DNA of 64,000 bases. Source: Haemonchus contortus (lineage: Eukaryota > Nematoda > Chromadorea > Rhabditida > Trichostrongylidae). Below are positions 21,961 through 35,567 of this stretch, one piece after another; position 1 is the first letter of the stretch, and every line of letters starts with the position of its first letter. The notes below the pieces were generated by a model that made no database searches, had not been told where the DNA came from, and was given only the letters and a program-made list of their open reading frames with translations. The position numbers and the translations under genes were made by a program. Where the stretch lies: positions 37,860,468 to 37,924,467 of the forward strand of contig LS997563.1 of the NCBI GenBank assembly GCA_000469685.2, given 5' to 3'.

Positions 21961-24106
21961 CAGTTACAATGCCCGACACATATCATCGTATTGCTATCTA
22001 CTCTTCAATAAAGCCAGAACTAAAATGCAATGTGAGAAGTTGGCGATTCTTCTGACCATCGCCAGCCTGGTTGAAACCCAGTCCCGCTGCAGTGAAATGA
22101 AAGCAAAAAGTATCCGAATCTCACTCATACGAATGATCTTCAGTTGTGGCTAAGACCGCAGCGGACCCTACCCGAATCCAGGTCTTTTCTTTGTCCCCTA
22201 TTACTCCAAGCCAAGCATTGATTGAACAGCAAGAGATAAGACGCGTGCAAGGGATATAGAGGAAGTTTCCGTTAAACGCTAATCACCAGATTAATTCTTA
22301 GTGGATGGTACTGATAGTAGGTGTTTGCTATGAAACTACAGATGAAGGCATCGTCGCATTACGACGAAGTGAAGCCATATAGTGACGAACCTCAGCATCA
22401 GTGTGAAGTTTGTCAGACAGAATTCACAACATAATTTATGAAGCCTAATTAAGGGACTTGGCAGGACTGAACTATCCGTTTGATTCTTTTTGATCAACGC
22501 TGAGTATGAATGCCTTTCAACGATTAGACAAAGGTTCGGTTCCTCTGAACGACTACATTTCGCACAAATGTACGGTCATACATAGTGACAGTTTCCTTCC
22601 GGATAGGCACTGCATTGTCTCGTCTATTAGTTTGTTGCGAGGTGGTAGTAGTCTTCTATACGCTCTGCCCTCCAAAATTATTTTTCGCTTTTCACAAACT
22701 TGTTTCTCTCGCTCAATAATCGCTGAGGGAGAGAGGACCGATAAAGCTGCGATGAGAGGAGGAGAACCTCCGATGTTCTTGGTCCTGCGCTATCACTGCA
22801 AAAGAAGCATGCTTGAGACTCTTAAATTAGCCCAACTGTTTATTAGCTGCATTAAATTCCTCCGTTGCCTGCGTATTATCGTTGTTCCAACCCAGTGATT
22901 CCGCAGATCGAATCTCATGTTACAAAGGTTCTTAACGGAAATGCAGTTTTGTAGTGTTGAGTAGGAACTCTCAGGATCCCTCTCGAATATCCATTCTGTG
23001 TATGGTAGTATCAGTATTACTACTAAATCACCACATAGAATCTCTCCTGCTAGAGAAGCTGTGCAAGCCTTAAAGCAGATACACGGCAAAAAATAAACTT
23101 CACCAGCTGGCCCATTATCGGTGTGAATCCTATTCTGATAGGGACCTGTGACAGTAACACGAAGCACAGCCATTGATGACTGATCGCTCTTCACAGCAAT
23201 AGTCATCATAGTCATCATCTCTAATGGATTATAAGCCTGTGAACCAATAACTGCTAATGCGACACAAAATTGTTTCAAATGTCGGAATCGAACCCAGGTC
23301 TTCCGGATGAGAGCAGCAAAAACGGCCCTCTGTGACACATCGAACCTGGAAGGGAGCTTCATCGTACCACTCCCTACACAATGTACTGTTTTCATGCAGG
23401 TGGACATCACCGAGTGATTACATTTGCTTTCACATAGATCCTTGTTATTGTGAAGGAATGTGGGTAGAGAGAAACACCAGAATTGGATGTTTGAATGATT
23501 TTTCGAAAGCTCAGGGAGCTTCAGGAAAAGGAACCAGTGAAAGTAAAAATTTCTCACAAAGATTTATTTCAAACACGTTCTACTCTAATTCAAACTTTAC
23601 TGACTGTTCACCATCTAACATTAAGTAGCTACCACGGATGACCAGCATTCAGAGTTACCGTAACTATCATTCAGGAACCGTAACTATCTGGAAGGCCATC
23701 GACGAAAACTCTAACATGGTACGATATTAGCCAGTTTTTACGTATAGACGAGTGATCTATGAGTATTCAGGAGACACATTTGTCCTCTAGTATATTCCAT
23801 CTGGAATAGTGGCACTGAGGTGTACCTAGCTAATAGAATCCCCCCTTTTGAATCCTCATTTAATGAACAAGTTTCCTTTCGATGCTATCTTTAATCAGAC
23901 AAGCACATATTCTGAACAGATCTGCGAGTAGAAATTTTTAGGGTGAATGTGATTTCCTTAGCAGAAAAATCGTTGATGTTCATAGCGCTGCGATCAAATT
24001 CTTCTTGCTGTTTACATCCGTAATACAACTACGGAATAGAAAAAATTTATTGATCTTGCAACATAGGCCGAAATCTAGCTCATGACATTTGACATTTCAA
24101 TTAAGC
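21960..24106. other. Unresolved repeats, no gene defended
   Basis: Includes a 254-codon minus ORF (22793-23557) with no recognisable domain. Inside it, MAVLRVTVTG is echoed by DAVLRVTVANG on the minus strand near 27330-27380, so the two places share a repeat. A tRNA B-box-like GGTTCGATTCC lies at about 23283-23293 on the minus strand without a tRNA fold around it. I therefore regard the segment as repeat-derived. Confidence 0.4.
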
Positions 24107-24411
24107 TTATTTTGGAGGAAGTATATTGTTGTCCTCGCAAACACGACATGTCTTCTTGCACTCGTTTAGCAGATTATATGGTGGTGGATCATTTTTGCAG
24201 AGAGTTTCAGTCACGTCAGTGCAGTCGATCAAATCTTTGCATTCCTCAGTCTTCTGCCGAGAAAAATCGTCAATTAGTCTGTGCATATTAAATGATATTA
24301 GTATTAACTTACAGCTCCACTGCTTTTGCCAAAAATATTGGGCCACGCACTGACGAATTCACCGTGGAAACTGAGCACCACAGAAAGACAAAGGAAGTAG
24401 TAGAACCACAT
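24107..24411 (-). CDS. ShK-F: secreted ShKT-domain peptide, two exons
   Basis: Complement of join(24107..24253, 24313..24411), 81 residues. Leader MWFYYFLCLSVVLSF, donor GTAAGT after codon 33, 59-bp intron, acceptor TCTCGGCAG. Exon 2 domain spacing is C-x5-C-x7-C-x12-C-x3-C-x2-C; the first loop is two residues shorter than in D, E and G. The core is ECKKTCRVC with an acidic then Pro-rich tail (EDNNILPPK). A TATA-like ATATAAAGT (minus strand) sits about 105 bp upstream of the ATG. The ATG context CAACAATG is shared with ShK-G. This is an intact, diverged member. Confidence 0.88.
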
Positions 24412-24511
24412 TGTTGGATGTTGACTGTCGTCTGGGTAGTCTGCTAATAGACAGTTTTAAAGCATGCACTAGAAGTGTATAGAACTGTATACTTAGAGAA
24501 CCACCGATCCT

Positions 24512-24520
24512 ACTTTATAT
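24512..24520 (-). promoter_or_regulatory. Proximal TATA box of ShK-F
   Basis: Minus strand AATATAAAGTAGG. The same ATAAAGT core lies about 95-105 bp before the ATG in ShK-G and, more weakly, ShK-H, a plausible core promoter giving a short 5' UTR. Confidence 0.55.
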
Positions 24521-24689
24521 TGAGCAATCTCACCCGAATTAACACCTTACAGTAATCTCTTTGTAATCCCTGATATAACATCAGGAGGCGACGTCAGAGT
24601 GGGTTCTGCCACAACAACATTTACAGAGTTGATCTTTCTATGTAGAACTAGGAGAATCACGGCTTAAACTGCCAGAGGTTTTTATCCTC

Positions 24690-24840
24690 TCAGACGAATC
24701 TGGGGCACATCAGCCGGCACCGGAGAGGAAGGAGGCTTGGTTGGTCTGGGCGGGTATCGATGCGGGATTCAGAAGCTGTGGCCGTGCCTGCGTGATAGTA
24801 AGCCACTTGCAACTGCGCTGCCTCCCATACCCGTATTGAA
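24690..24840 (-). mobile_element. tRNA-derived SINE fragment
   Basis: Minus strand contains the family body CCCGCATCGATACCCGCCCAG-ACCAACCAAG and GATTCGTCTGAGAGGATAAAA, shared with copies at 39400 and 42715. Confidence 0.6.
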
Positions 24841-25181
24841 CCCGAAAAAGTTGGAAAAACTCTGATTCCATCGGGATAAAGTTAGCAATGGGTAACTAAA
24901 GAGCCCCTATCGATTTCCATCTTGACCTAAAATTGGCGCCTCATACCAGTCCCCTACAAGAGCCTTATAGCCTGTCAACATTTGGCCTTCTATACTTGTA
25001 TTTATTGGGATCGAGCCTAAGCCAGGTGAGCGATTGCCAAAGATGCCAGGAGAATGCCCGATAATTTTAGACAATTCTACAGCTAAAAGATGGAGAGCAC
25101 AAGACGACAGAGTGCTCAATTTTGATCACTTAGAAGAAGTGAAGGCGCTGTGATGAATGATGGCAGTGACCTGATACCGAA

Positions 25182-25192
25182 CCTTATATAGG
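25182..25192. promoter_or_regulatory. Distal CCTTATATAGG box of unit F
   Basis: CCTTATATAGG, 771 bp upstream of the ShK-F ATG, well beyond the proximal TATA box. Confidence 0.45.
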
Positions 25193-25304
25193 AAAATATC
25201 CAGTGACGTTTGTTCCTTTGTTATTTTCGGCACATGCCAGGCAAGGACATGTAATCCATGGATACATGGTTCCTTTTGGTTAAGGTACACTCCAACTTTT
25301 TTTT

Positions 25305-25580
25305 ATTCCTTTTTTCTTCTGAAAAATTGCAATAATATTTGGTCATATGCCGATTGTAACAAGCACGTGATCATAACAAGACAGTTTTTATTTCAACTTC
25401 GATTCGTTCATTTGTCATTGCTAAAGAAATTTCCAAAACATGCGACCTGCTGTTTCCACAAAAATACGAACAAACGCGAAAGGACATTGGATTCTGTCCA
25501 GAAAAAAAGGATGTTAGGAGCAGCTGAATGCCAATTACACACGGATGGTATGTCCTTTTCGGGATCGGAATAGACTACTG
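25305..25580. repeat. Conserved spacer block, copy F
   Basis: Most diverged copy: TTTGGTCATATGCC and GACTACTGTATAAGC mark its two ends. Confidence 0.45.
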
Positions 25581-27807
25581 TATAAGCAAATATGGTAGGT
25601 TCAGTAGGCATGTCCAACACTATTCGCCGCACTTCCTACTCCTACTGTGGCTGGACAGTTCAGCTCCAACTCAAGCTTTCTTGCTTTTCACATCACACCA
25701 CTTGCTTGATGTGTAGATTCTTACAAGGAGAGCATGGAATTTTGGGCGATTCCTTGGCATTTCAACCTGGTTTAGAATCAGTTTCGTTGCGAGAATATAA
25801 AACGAAAAGTCTTGGCATCACAATGGGAATAGTAGTTTAGATCGCATTCGACCGCACTTCTTACACTCTTCTCCCTCCCCTTCTAGTTCAAGCAGCAAGT
25901 GGGTATAGAGAGATAATGGGGGAAAGTTGTAGTGGACACTGTCCTCCTGACCGAACCCTTCCGATAAGGGCTCTGACTTGTTGCGGGATCCATCCGCATC
26001 CTTTGTGAGAATACCAAAAGGAAGAGCACGGCGAGGGTTGGGGAGAGGATTGCTTTAATACCCGTTCTATTCCTCTTTGAGTAGAGATGACCATAGACGT
26101 TTTCAAGGGTTCTTTCCAAGAGGTAAAAGCCATTCCATTCCTCAAACAGCTTCCTATGAGCCACGGAGCCACTTGTGTCCTGATTCGCTGCTGAGTGGCA
26201 CCATCCAATCCACTATGCCTTTCACCACTATTCGCAACGTATGTGCTGCTATACGTACTTGTGCTCTCTCATTAAGCGACTTTTACTGGTGCGAACGGAA
26301 GAGAATACTGCGCTGAAAATTTAGGGTGACCAGAAGCAACTTCGGTGGAGCAGGTATTCTTCGATAGGGTTTCGATTCCACCTGTCTGTGCTTGCATGCC
26401 TATCACACCAATGGGGCTTGCAGCTCAAGAGACATGCACCGCACGTCATCGGTGAGAGCCGAGGTTGTCTGCTTTCAGACACGATCGAGGCGATGAAAGT
26501 ATAACCGAAAACAAAATTAGGCTGAGCTTAGGTGCCCATTTTCAAATGGAGCCCCTCCACGCGAACGGTCTGAGGCTCAAATTGTGGCATTGTCACCTCC
26601 TGAATCCTAGCCTATTGAGACAGTTTCTTGGTCCGTTTTTACTAAATAAGAAACAGTGTTTTCTGACACTGACACATAAGCTACTTCTACGTCTTCTCTA
26701 CCTAAAGGGAAGAGAAAACGATGTCTGTGGATTTCAGGATCTTGATGGAACGCTGGTTACGGAGCCTAAACAAATGGCGGATAACTGGTGAGTCAGTTCG
26801 TCGGGTAGTATTTGTGAGACCATAGTACGACTTAATGGATCGTCTTTGAGACAAGAATTATTACAGAGCCTTCTTCATGGTGGAGATCTTCGCAATCAAA
26901 GAGGATCACACTCAGTATAAGTCACAATCAGTCACTTTATTACTCTTAGTCTTGCCATATCCCTGTTCCTGTGAAATGGAAATACATGAGGGTCGAAAGT
27001 TTGTATGTCCGCTAGATCTATGCTAAGCTAGACAAAATTCCCGTCGTTGCCGGCGTAACGCCTTTCACATCCAATACTCCCCATGTCATACTCATTAAAA
27101 AGAGTTTTTTAAGAGAAATACGACTTGTCAGCATAGAGAACATATTTTTACAAATCTTCTCGAATGTCCAGACTAAACAATAACGATAAGCCACCGTAAA
27201 CAACCCTACGGACTCTAGAAGTAGAGACAATCAATCTTGAGTAACTGCTGTTGATGTGCTCAGCGTCGATGCAAATAAGTAGCTTCACAAGCGAAATTGG
27301 AATTGCCTTGAACCCTGATTCGAGAGCCATTGGCTACAGTAACGCGAAGAACGGCATCGTCGAGGAGGTAACTTCGTCACATAATGATTTTCGATACCCC
27401 CCAATAGCTGCTTACAGTATGTAACACTGTCTCAGACGACGGGATTCAGGTCTTGGATACGACAGCTGCAAAACTGGATCAAGTCGGTACACGAAGACAA
27501 AGGTGAAAGAAACAAAACGGCGGAGGGTTCTAAATGAAAACATAGATGTTGGGTAGCTGCCACCAAAGAAATCAAAAAAGAGGTCGCCGAAAGTGAGGAT
27601 TTTTGTTTTTCAGTCAATTTTGAGCATGAATTAGGGAAAAGTTTTGTTGTCTAAGTGATTTCCTGAATTTTTGCTGTTTTTTTTTTCGCAGCAAAATGCG
27701 GATAACCTACAAAAAGGAAAACATTCATTAATCTTGCATCAGATAGTGAAATCCGATTTGAAACATTTCATATTTGAACTAAGACCAGCCTTATTCAATA
27801 CAATTTA
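25580..27807. other. Repeat-rich spacer with LINE traces
   Basis: Plus strand near 26730-26790 reads FQDLDGTLVTEPKQMADNW, which resembles the segment just before the RT domain of non-LTR elements (DG-TLVTDP pattern); no catalytic motif follows. Minus strand near 27330-27380 holds the DAVLRVTVANG echo of 22793-23557. Nothing else is recognised. Confidence 0.4.
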
Positions 27808-28112
27808 TCACTTGCAGAAACCACATGTCTTGGGGCACATTTGTTGTGCCTCAAATTTCCATGCGGGGTCTGTGCAGAGACCAGTTGCCTTTACAGTTAG
27901 ACAGTCAGTTTTTCGATCATCTTTGCATGACTGAAAATCCGTCGTTTACTGAGGAAACGTAAAACAGCCTATCACAATGAATAATTGCACCACCAACTTA
28001 CATTTACCGTATAACTCCCTTTTTTGCCGAATGGCCACCACCTCACGGCGCTGACCATTCCATCATGGAAGCTAAGCACCAGAGACAGACAAATGAGGTA
28101 GTAGAACCACAT
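27808..28112 (-). CDS. ShK-G: secreted ShKT-domain peptide, two exons
   Basis: Complement of join(27808..27930, 28002..28112), 77 residues. Leader MWFYYLICLSLVLSF, a longer linker rich in Trp and basic residues (RWWPFGKKGS), donor GTAAGT after codon 37, 71-bp intron, acceptor GATTTTCAG. Domain spacing is C-x7-C-x8-C-x12-C-x3-C-x2-C with core MCPKTCGFCK-stop. In the fourth loop it has an adjacent Lys-Phe (AWKFEA). Channel-blocking ShK peptides use a Lys-aromatic dyad in this loop, so this member is the best channel-blocker candidate, though the register is shifted by about one residue and no activity is shown. A proximal TATA lies at about -95. Confidence 0.88.
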
Positions 28113-28204
28113 TGTTGGATGTTGACTGTCAAGCTGCATATAAACATTTTAAAAGGAGTATAATTGAGACGAATATATATGCATACGTCGAGATCCTCGA
28201 ATAC

Positions 28205-28213
28205 CACTTTATA
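28205..28213 (-). promoter_or_regulatory. Proximal TATA box of ShK-G
   Basis: Minus strand GCATATAAAGTGG, about 95 bp before the ATG. Confidence 0.55.
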
Positions 28214-28284
28214 TGCGACCATTGATCTTCAACAATCAGAACTTTTCATTGTAATACCTTACACCGTGTCCGGGATGGAAGGGT

Positions 28285-28930
28285 CAAGGGTGTGGTGTGT
28301 TAGGAACGAAATGGTCGCGTCGCGGTGAGAGGGGCGTCGCGCGCGAAGGAATGTAGCAGGACGCAGCAGTAGGTAAGAAATGCAAGAACAAAAGTACTAA
28401 TAGTAGAATTATGCATAAAATAATGATCGCATATCGATTGAGGTGTATGAAGAACGCTAGAGCTGTAATAACGGCGAATAAGTGGTCCGCGACAGCCGCG
28501 TGCGGCAAATCGATCACCCAAAATCGTTCCTAATGCCCGTCTCCCAAGGGTCAAAGATGGGGTCCAAGAAAGCAACACGATCGTGCTGCCACCTTGAAAG
28601 GCCTTATATGTCGCCAATTCTCAAGCGCGTTTCTTTTGCTTCCGAAGAGGAATCTGGTGGGGTGAATTCGAACTTCACTGAGCTCCTTGCTGGATTTTTA
28701 TTTATCAAAGTCAACGCTGTAGAACGAGAATGAGGTATAGTCGAAGCCAGATTCATATTATTCCTCAAAAATATTTTAAGTATCTAAAGGCGCACCTTAT
28801 ACAAGGCGATTAAAGTAAGAACCCTAACTACTCTTCAGTAGTCTGAGCATTTATTTACAAACAAAAGAACTCCGAAGATTTTGAAGCAGTGAAAGCGTTG
28901 TGTTAAGTGATTTCGATCACCAAATAGAAA
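28285..28930. other. ShK-G upstream spacer, no gene
   Basis: GC-rich patch near 28310-28350 and 28480-28510 (GTCGCG/GCGCGC words) with no coding support. Confidence 0.4.
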
Positions 28931-28931
28931 G

Positions 28932-28941
28932 CCTTATATAG
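28932..28941. promoter_or_regulatory. Distal CCTTATATAG box of unit G
   Basis: CCTTATATAG, 820 bp upstream of the ShK-G ATG. Confidence 0.45.
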
Positions 28942-29044
28942 TAACCTATCCTGTCAGTGATGTCTGTTCTAGTGCTATTTGCAAGAGAGTCCAGAAAAAT
29001 GTTTGCCATCCTTGAACAGAGGTCTTTCTGCTGCGAATGCTCTT

Positions 29045-29275
29045 ACATCCTTTTTTTATCACATTTTCGCTCTGAAAAAGTTTGCTCATATGCTTTCTGC
29101 AGCAATTATAGAATCATCAGAACGGACTTTTTCATTTTCCAGACGATCTCTGCTAATTGTTTAGGCAGAACAAGAACAGAGCACCTGTTGTTAGATATTA
29201 AGAAAAACGGTTCCGCAGCTGGAAAGCAACTATTCATGGATAATATGCCCTTCTCCCCTGGATAGACTGTTGTAC
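29045..29275. repeat. Conserved spacer block, copy G
   Basis: Contains AAAAAGTTTGCTCATATGC as in copy A and a VCSYAFCSNY frame on the plus strand that then diverges. Confidence 0.5.
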
Positions 29276-29289
29276 AAGCAACCGTCGGA

Positions 29290-30249
29290 AATGTTCAATG
29301 GACATTTATAATCATAGTCGACGCAGTGCTTTCTTGGCATCGATGCACTTGAAGTTTCTCAGTATCCTACTTTCTGTTTCCCTAACATTCCTCCGAAATG
29401 TTCCATTTCACTGGTGCAAATGTCAGAGTTTTCCTGTAGAATGAACTGCGCAAAAAAAGTCTTTCGATGTTCGCTCCATCTAAACAGCTTGACTCGGAGT
29501 TCTCATACAAATTTTAGCTGATAGAGTTTGGTAACATTTGATATCAGCCCTGGCGGACAGGTTATTTTATCAGTGTGCAGTGTATCATTGAAGTTGAAGG
29601 TACAGGTTGAACGTGTTTTCCACGGTAACGGGAGTGTTTGGACGATATTTCAATCGTTGCAGGGCAATGTGTAATCACTGTTGGTGGATGTCAGATGACG
29701 GTGTGCCCAACTAGTGTGCTCCATTCCAAATGAAATCAACACCTCTACAAGATCGCTAAACATGCCCTTACTTGGATGTAATGACTGGCAGTGGAACAGT
29801 TTGCCTAAGCCCTCTGGGACAGCTTTTTACCCGAGAAGCTTCAAGTGGCCTTCGTTCTTCTACTAATAAGGGACCTTCGGGATACTCCAACATCATTCTC
29901 ACTCGCTTTAAAACTCTGCAGTTACTCGGAGAACCTGCAGGAGGAACAATGGGAATGGGTTGATACTCTTCTAACAGCGCTTGTCTTCCGAGGAATTCTC
30001 TTTCAATTACAACATTTGAATGCAGCTTGAAAATAGACAAGCTCTTTTAACTGGTTAGATTGGGAAAAACTCGAGATCGGTTTGACTCTCTCAGTAATGG
30101 AGGCCTCGGTAGTTCACTTTCAAAACTCATGATCCGAAAAACATTCATTGAATACGCACCAGACAGATAAATAAGTTTATATAAATGTGATTATTTTGAT
30201 TCGCCAAAGTCCATTCCATCTCATTTCATATTTCAAATGAGCGTAGGCT
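29290..30249. other. No gene recognised
   Basis: Spacer between spacer block G and the 3' end of ShK-H. Short overlapping ORFs on both strands near 29770-30040 lack any family signature. Confidence 0.4.
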
Positions 30250-30520
30250 TCAACATAAACCGCAAGCGTGTGGGCATTGGTCGCGATGATCATCTGCCCA
30301 CATCCCGCCACAGCCACCACTCATCTCTAAGCGATGACAGTATTGAGGATCTTTATCTATGCAGTCCTGAAACCTTTTGTGTCATCTGGGGAATAGAATT
30401 GCCTTACATTTCACAACGAGGGCATCATGGCCGACTTACGCCGACTTGAGCGCTGACGAATCCATCGCGGAAGCCAAGGTTGAGTATTAGAGAGAGGCAA
30501 ATGAAGTAGTAAAACATCAT
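30250..30520 (-). CDS. ShK-H: secreted ShKT-domain peptide, two exons
   Basis: Complement of join(30250..30366, 30440..30520), 65 residues. Starts ATG-ATG, leader MMFYYFICLSLILNL, donor GTAAGT after codon 27, 73-bp intron, acceptor AGGTTTCAG. Domain spacing is C-x7-C-x8-C-x11-C-x3-C-x2-C and the protein stops right after the sixth cysteine (CPHACGLC-stop). The SGGC-GGMWADD motif groups it with ShK-A and ShK-C rather than with its physical neighbours F and G, so two subfamilies are interleaved. A weaker proximal TATA (AAATAAAGTG) lies at about -95. Confidence 0.87.
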
Positions 30521-30612
30521 TATTAATTGTTGACTACCGTCACCGCTAGCCCGCTTGTAAACCATTCAGAATGTGTACTTCAGAAGTGCATACGGATGGC
30601 TCCGGGTATAAC

Positions 30613-30622
30613 ACTTTATTTA
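30613..30622 (-). promoter_or_regulatory. Proximal TATA-like box of ShK-H
   Basis: Minus strand CTAAATAAAGTGT, about 95 bp before the ATG, aligned with the boxes of F and G. Confidence 0.4.
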
Positions 30623-31293
30623 GTATACGCAAATCTGGTACTTCGGCAGATAGGTCAAACCTTTGTACTTTTTTACGTGAAAATGGAAATTCAAAATAGT
30701 GCCTCAAAAATCAAAACTCTAAATAGCAACTTTATCTGACCAACTATTGGTAGAAGTTGAAATTATTACCTTGGTACACGATGCTGCGAAGAAAAATTAG
30801 AAGAAAAACAGTGAAGCTGATTTTACGAGAAGGCTCAGGTGTCGCTACAAAATCACCCCTGATTGTGACACAGGATTCTTCAGCTTCTGAGTTAGAAAAG
30901 CCTCGTTTTAGATGGCTCGGAATTTCTCGTTGAGTGTTAAACTTACTCTCGGATCGGTGGGATATGGCAAAGTATCTATCAATCCCTATAACGCGATTTC
31001 AAATTCTCCAATTCTGAGGTGTCTCACCTACAAGTTCCTTGTTGCAAAAATGGTCAGTATTGCTTATTCAACATACCCCAAGTCCGTCACAATTGAAGGA
31101 AGCATGTATAGTTTTCTGATATGAGCACCACCATACCAGTTACCAAAGCGCTCTATTATAAATCCGCCGATGAATTAGCAAGTTCCCTTCCAAAGGGTCT
31201 CTCACACTAACAAAGATGCACCCAAAGGGTTTTCATCGGAAAAGCAGGAATTTCGCTGACACCTTTCTGTTTTCATCCATAAACTAAGCTTTA

Positions 31294-31301
31294 CCTTATA
31301 T
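31294..31301. promoter_or_regulatory. Distal CCTTATAT box of unit H
   Basis: ACCTTATATCCC, 774 bp upstream of the ShK-H ATG, a weaker version of the box in the other seven units. Confidence 0.35.
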
Positions 31302-31324
31302 CCCTTCCTGTTTTTATTGGTTAA

Positions 31325-31600
31325 GGTTGGTTGGTAGCGACAACTGGCGCACTGCCATACATGCATCGTCTGAGGTTCAAGTCCCTCCCCGATTCTCGCC
31401 TAGGTCAATCAGGCTCTCCTTTCCTCCAGGATCAGCTAATAGCTGATAGCGCCGTCAGGGACGATGAAAAGACTGACTTGTACATCGGTTGGATTGTATA
31501 GACCACCTACGCATTGAAAGTCGCCACTACGATTCTGGACAGATGTCGAATGCGGGGCCTATCGCCGAAATGGACTTGATTAAGCCAAAGACTTTATTCT
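31325..31600 (+). mobile_element. tRNA-derived SINE
   Basis: Plus strand has an A-box-like GGTAGCGACAACTGG and a B box GAGGTTCAAGTCC at tRNA-like spacing, then the family body (GACTTGTACATCGG-TTGGATTGTATAGACC) and the end motif GATTAAGCCAAAGACTT, shared with 36045-36375. Confidence 0.7.
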
Positions 31601-33403
31601 TCATCCTTTATGTCCTTACTGTAAACTAGCAGGTCACCTCACACTCTTCTGAAAACAAATAAAAAAATTGATCGGTTTGTATTGAAACAACATCAGCCTT
31701 GTAAAAAATACTATGCAAACACTTGTTTATTCCTTGGGAGACAAACGGCTGTTTTTTCTATAACGATAAGCCAACTAGTAGATTTTTTCTGGTTGTACGA
31801 ACTTTGATGTTCGCATTCGAATTTCAAAGATTTGACGGTTCAAAGAAATGATCTGCCTTTCGATAATGGCACATGGTAGTGTATATTAAATGAACCATGT
31901 GAGTGACCTTTCGTAAACCTGTTGAACTAATGGTTCAAAGAACTTCGATAATGTCGCATGGTTGCGTATAATGAGTGGAGTAGAATTTATTAAAACCGAA
32001 ACGTCCTTTTGGAGTACTTACTTTGAATTTCAATGAGCAGTTAGTTTTGGGTAGACTTATTCAACTTTCAGCGCTACCAATAGTTCTGAAGATACAGTTC
32101 ATAGCGATTGTGGCTTCCGAAATTTTCCGCTAGGATGAATTTTGGACCCAAAGGATAGCAGATGGACCGTTGTCGGGTAGAAAAACTGCATATGAGCCGC
32201 AATCGGGCTTGAAGATTGTCCCCACTGTGAATCACCCAGAAGTGGCCGTTGGCTTGTTTTGACGGATTTGTACAGGCTTCACCATCACGAGCTCGTATGC
32301 TGTGTTTCCCAAGAAGGGCTCAAGAGCCGTTGACAAGGGGAAACCCAAGCGGGTGATTGTCCCACGTCTTGACCAATGACGGTAGGGAAGAGCAATTTCT
32401 GACATCATTCGCTTCTAGTGGCCTGCTTTTTACACAATCCCGCACTGAAATCTCGTCCAAAGTCCCACTTTAACTACCTCGTATTAGTTTTATAGTTCTC
32501 GAATTCCACGAATTTTTGTGCAGTTTTAAAGCACGCGATTCCTGAACTCAGGAAAGCTTTAACAGTATTTCCGAGCAGTCGAAAACAGAAATAAGCTTTT
32601 CTCACCCCCTGACAACCTCTGCCCTACCTTGAAATAAACAATGAAAAATTAAATCTTCTATTTATTCACCATGCTTTGTAATTGGACCTGAATATTCATT
32701 AAAAAAGGAGAATCATTCGATACCATTCAACAAAAATAAATAATTCGTTTTGCAATATGAAGGTTCAACAATCAAATAACAACAACATAACAGTGATCAA
32801 CAACAACAATAAGCAACAGCTACATGGTTTCATAACATCTATTGTTTCTCCATTATCTACACGGATTTGAGGCATCACACAAGGTAGCTTGAAATATCTC
32901 CGCATGCTGAACTAACTATGATGCATCGAGCTGTAACTCAGCAAAACGGTGACAGGCTGGTATGCGCATACGCTCACAAACGTCTTATTCCAATAGATTT
33001 CAGTTTAAAATCGTGCAAGGACACTAACAACTACTCTAAATGAGGAAATTCAAAGTTCGCTGAGAGTAGCCAATGCAACGATTCCACAAAAGAGGTTTCG
33101 AAGGAACCCCCACGTGAGCAATGGTGAACGCAAAAATAAAACCTCATCAACCAACCCCAGAATTGAATATCAGTGTTGCACCAGCAGAGTAATCGTCCTT
33201 TTCCAAAAACCAGTCAAGATCAGGAGCATGGGCGGCAAATGCCACCCGTTATAGAATGAAGGATTCACAGTAAAATGTGGACGAATCCATTCTAGCATTG
33301 TTTATAATAAGCAAGCAGTGAAAAACTTCAAGTGCTCAACGCACTTCGAGCTTCAAAGACATCAATGAATCAATAGATCAAACGTGCAAAAATATGTGAC
33401 CTG
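31600..33403. other. Intergenic, no gene
   Basis: A/T-rich sequence between the ShK array and the DIM1 gene. It includes a simple AACAAC-rich tract near 32770-32820. No exon is supported. Confidence 0.45.

Positions 33404-35567
<2,164 letters not shown>

Noticed and set aside
22793..23557. 254-codon minus ORF as a protein-coding gene
   Set aside because: No signal peptide, domain or splice context, and it overlaps sequence repeated near 27.3 kb.
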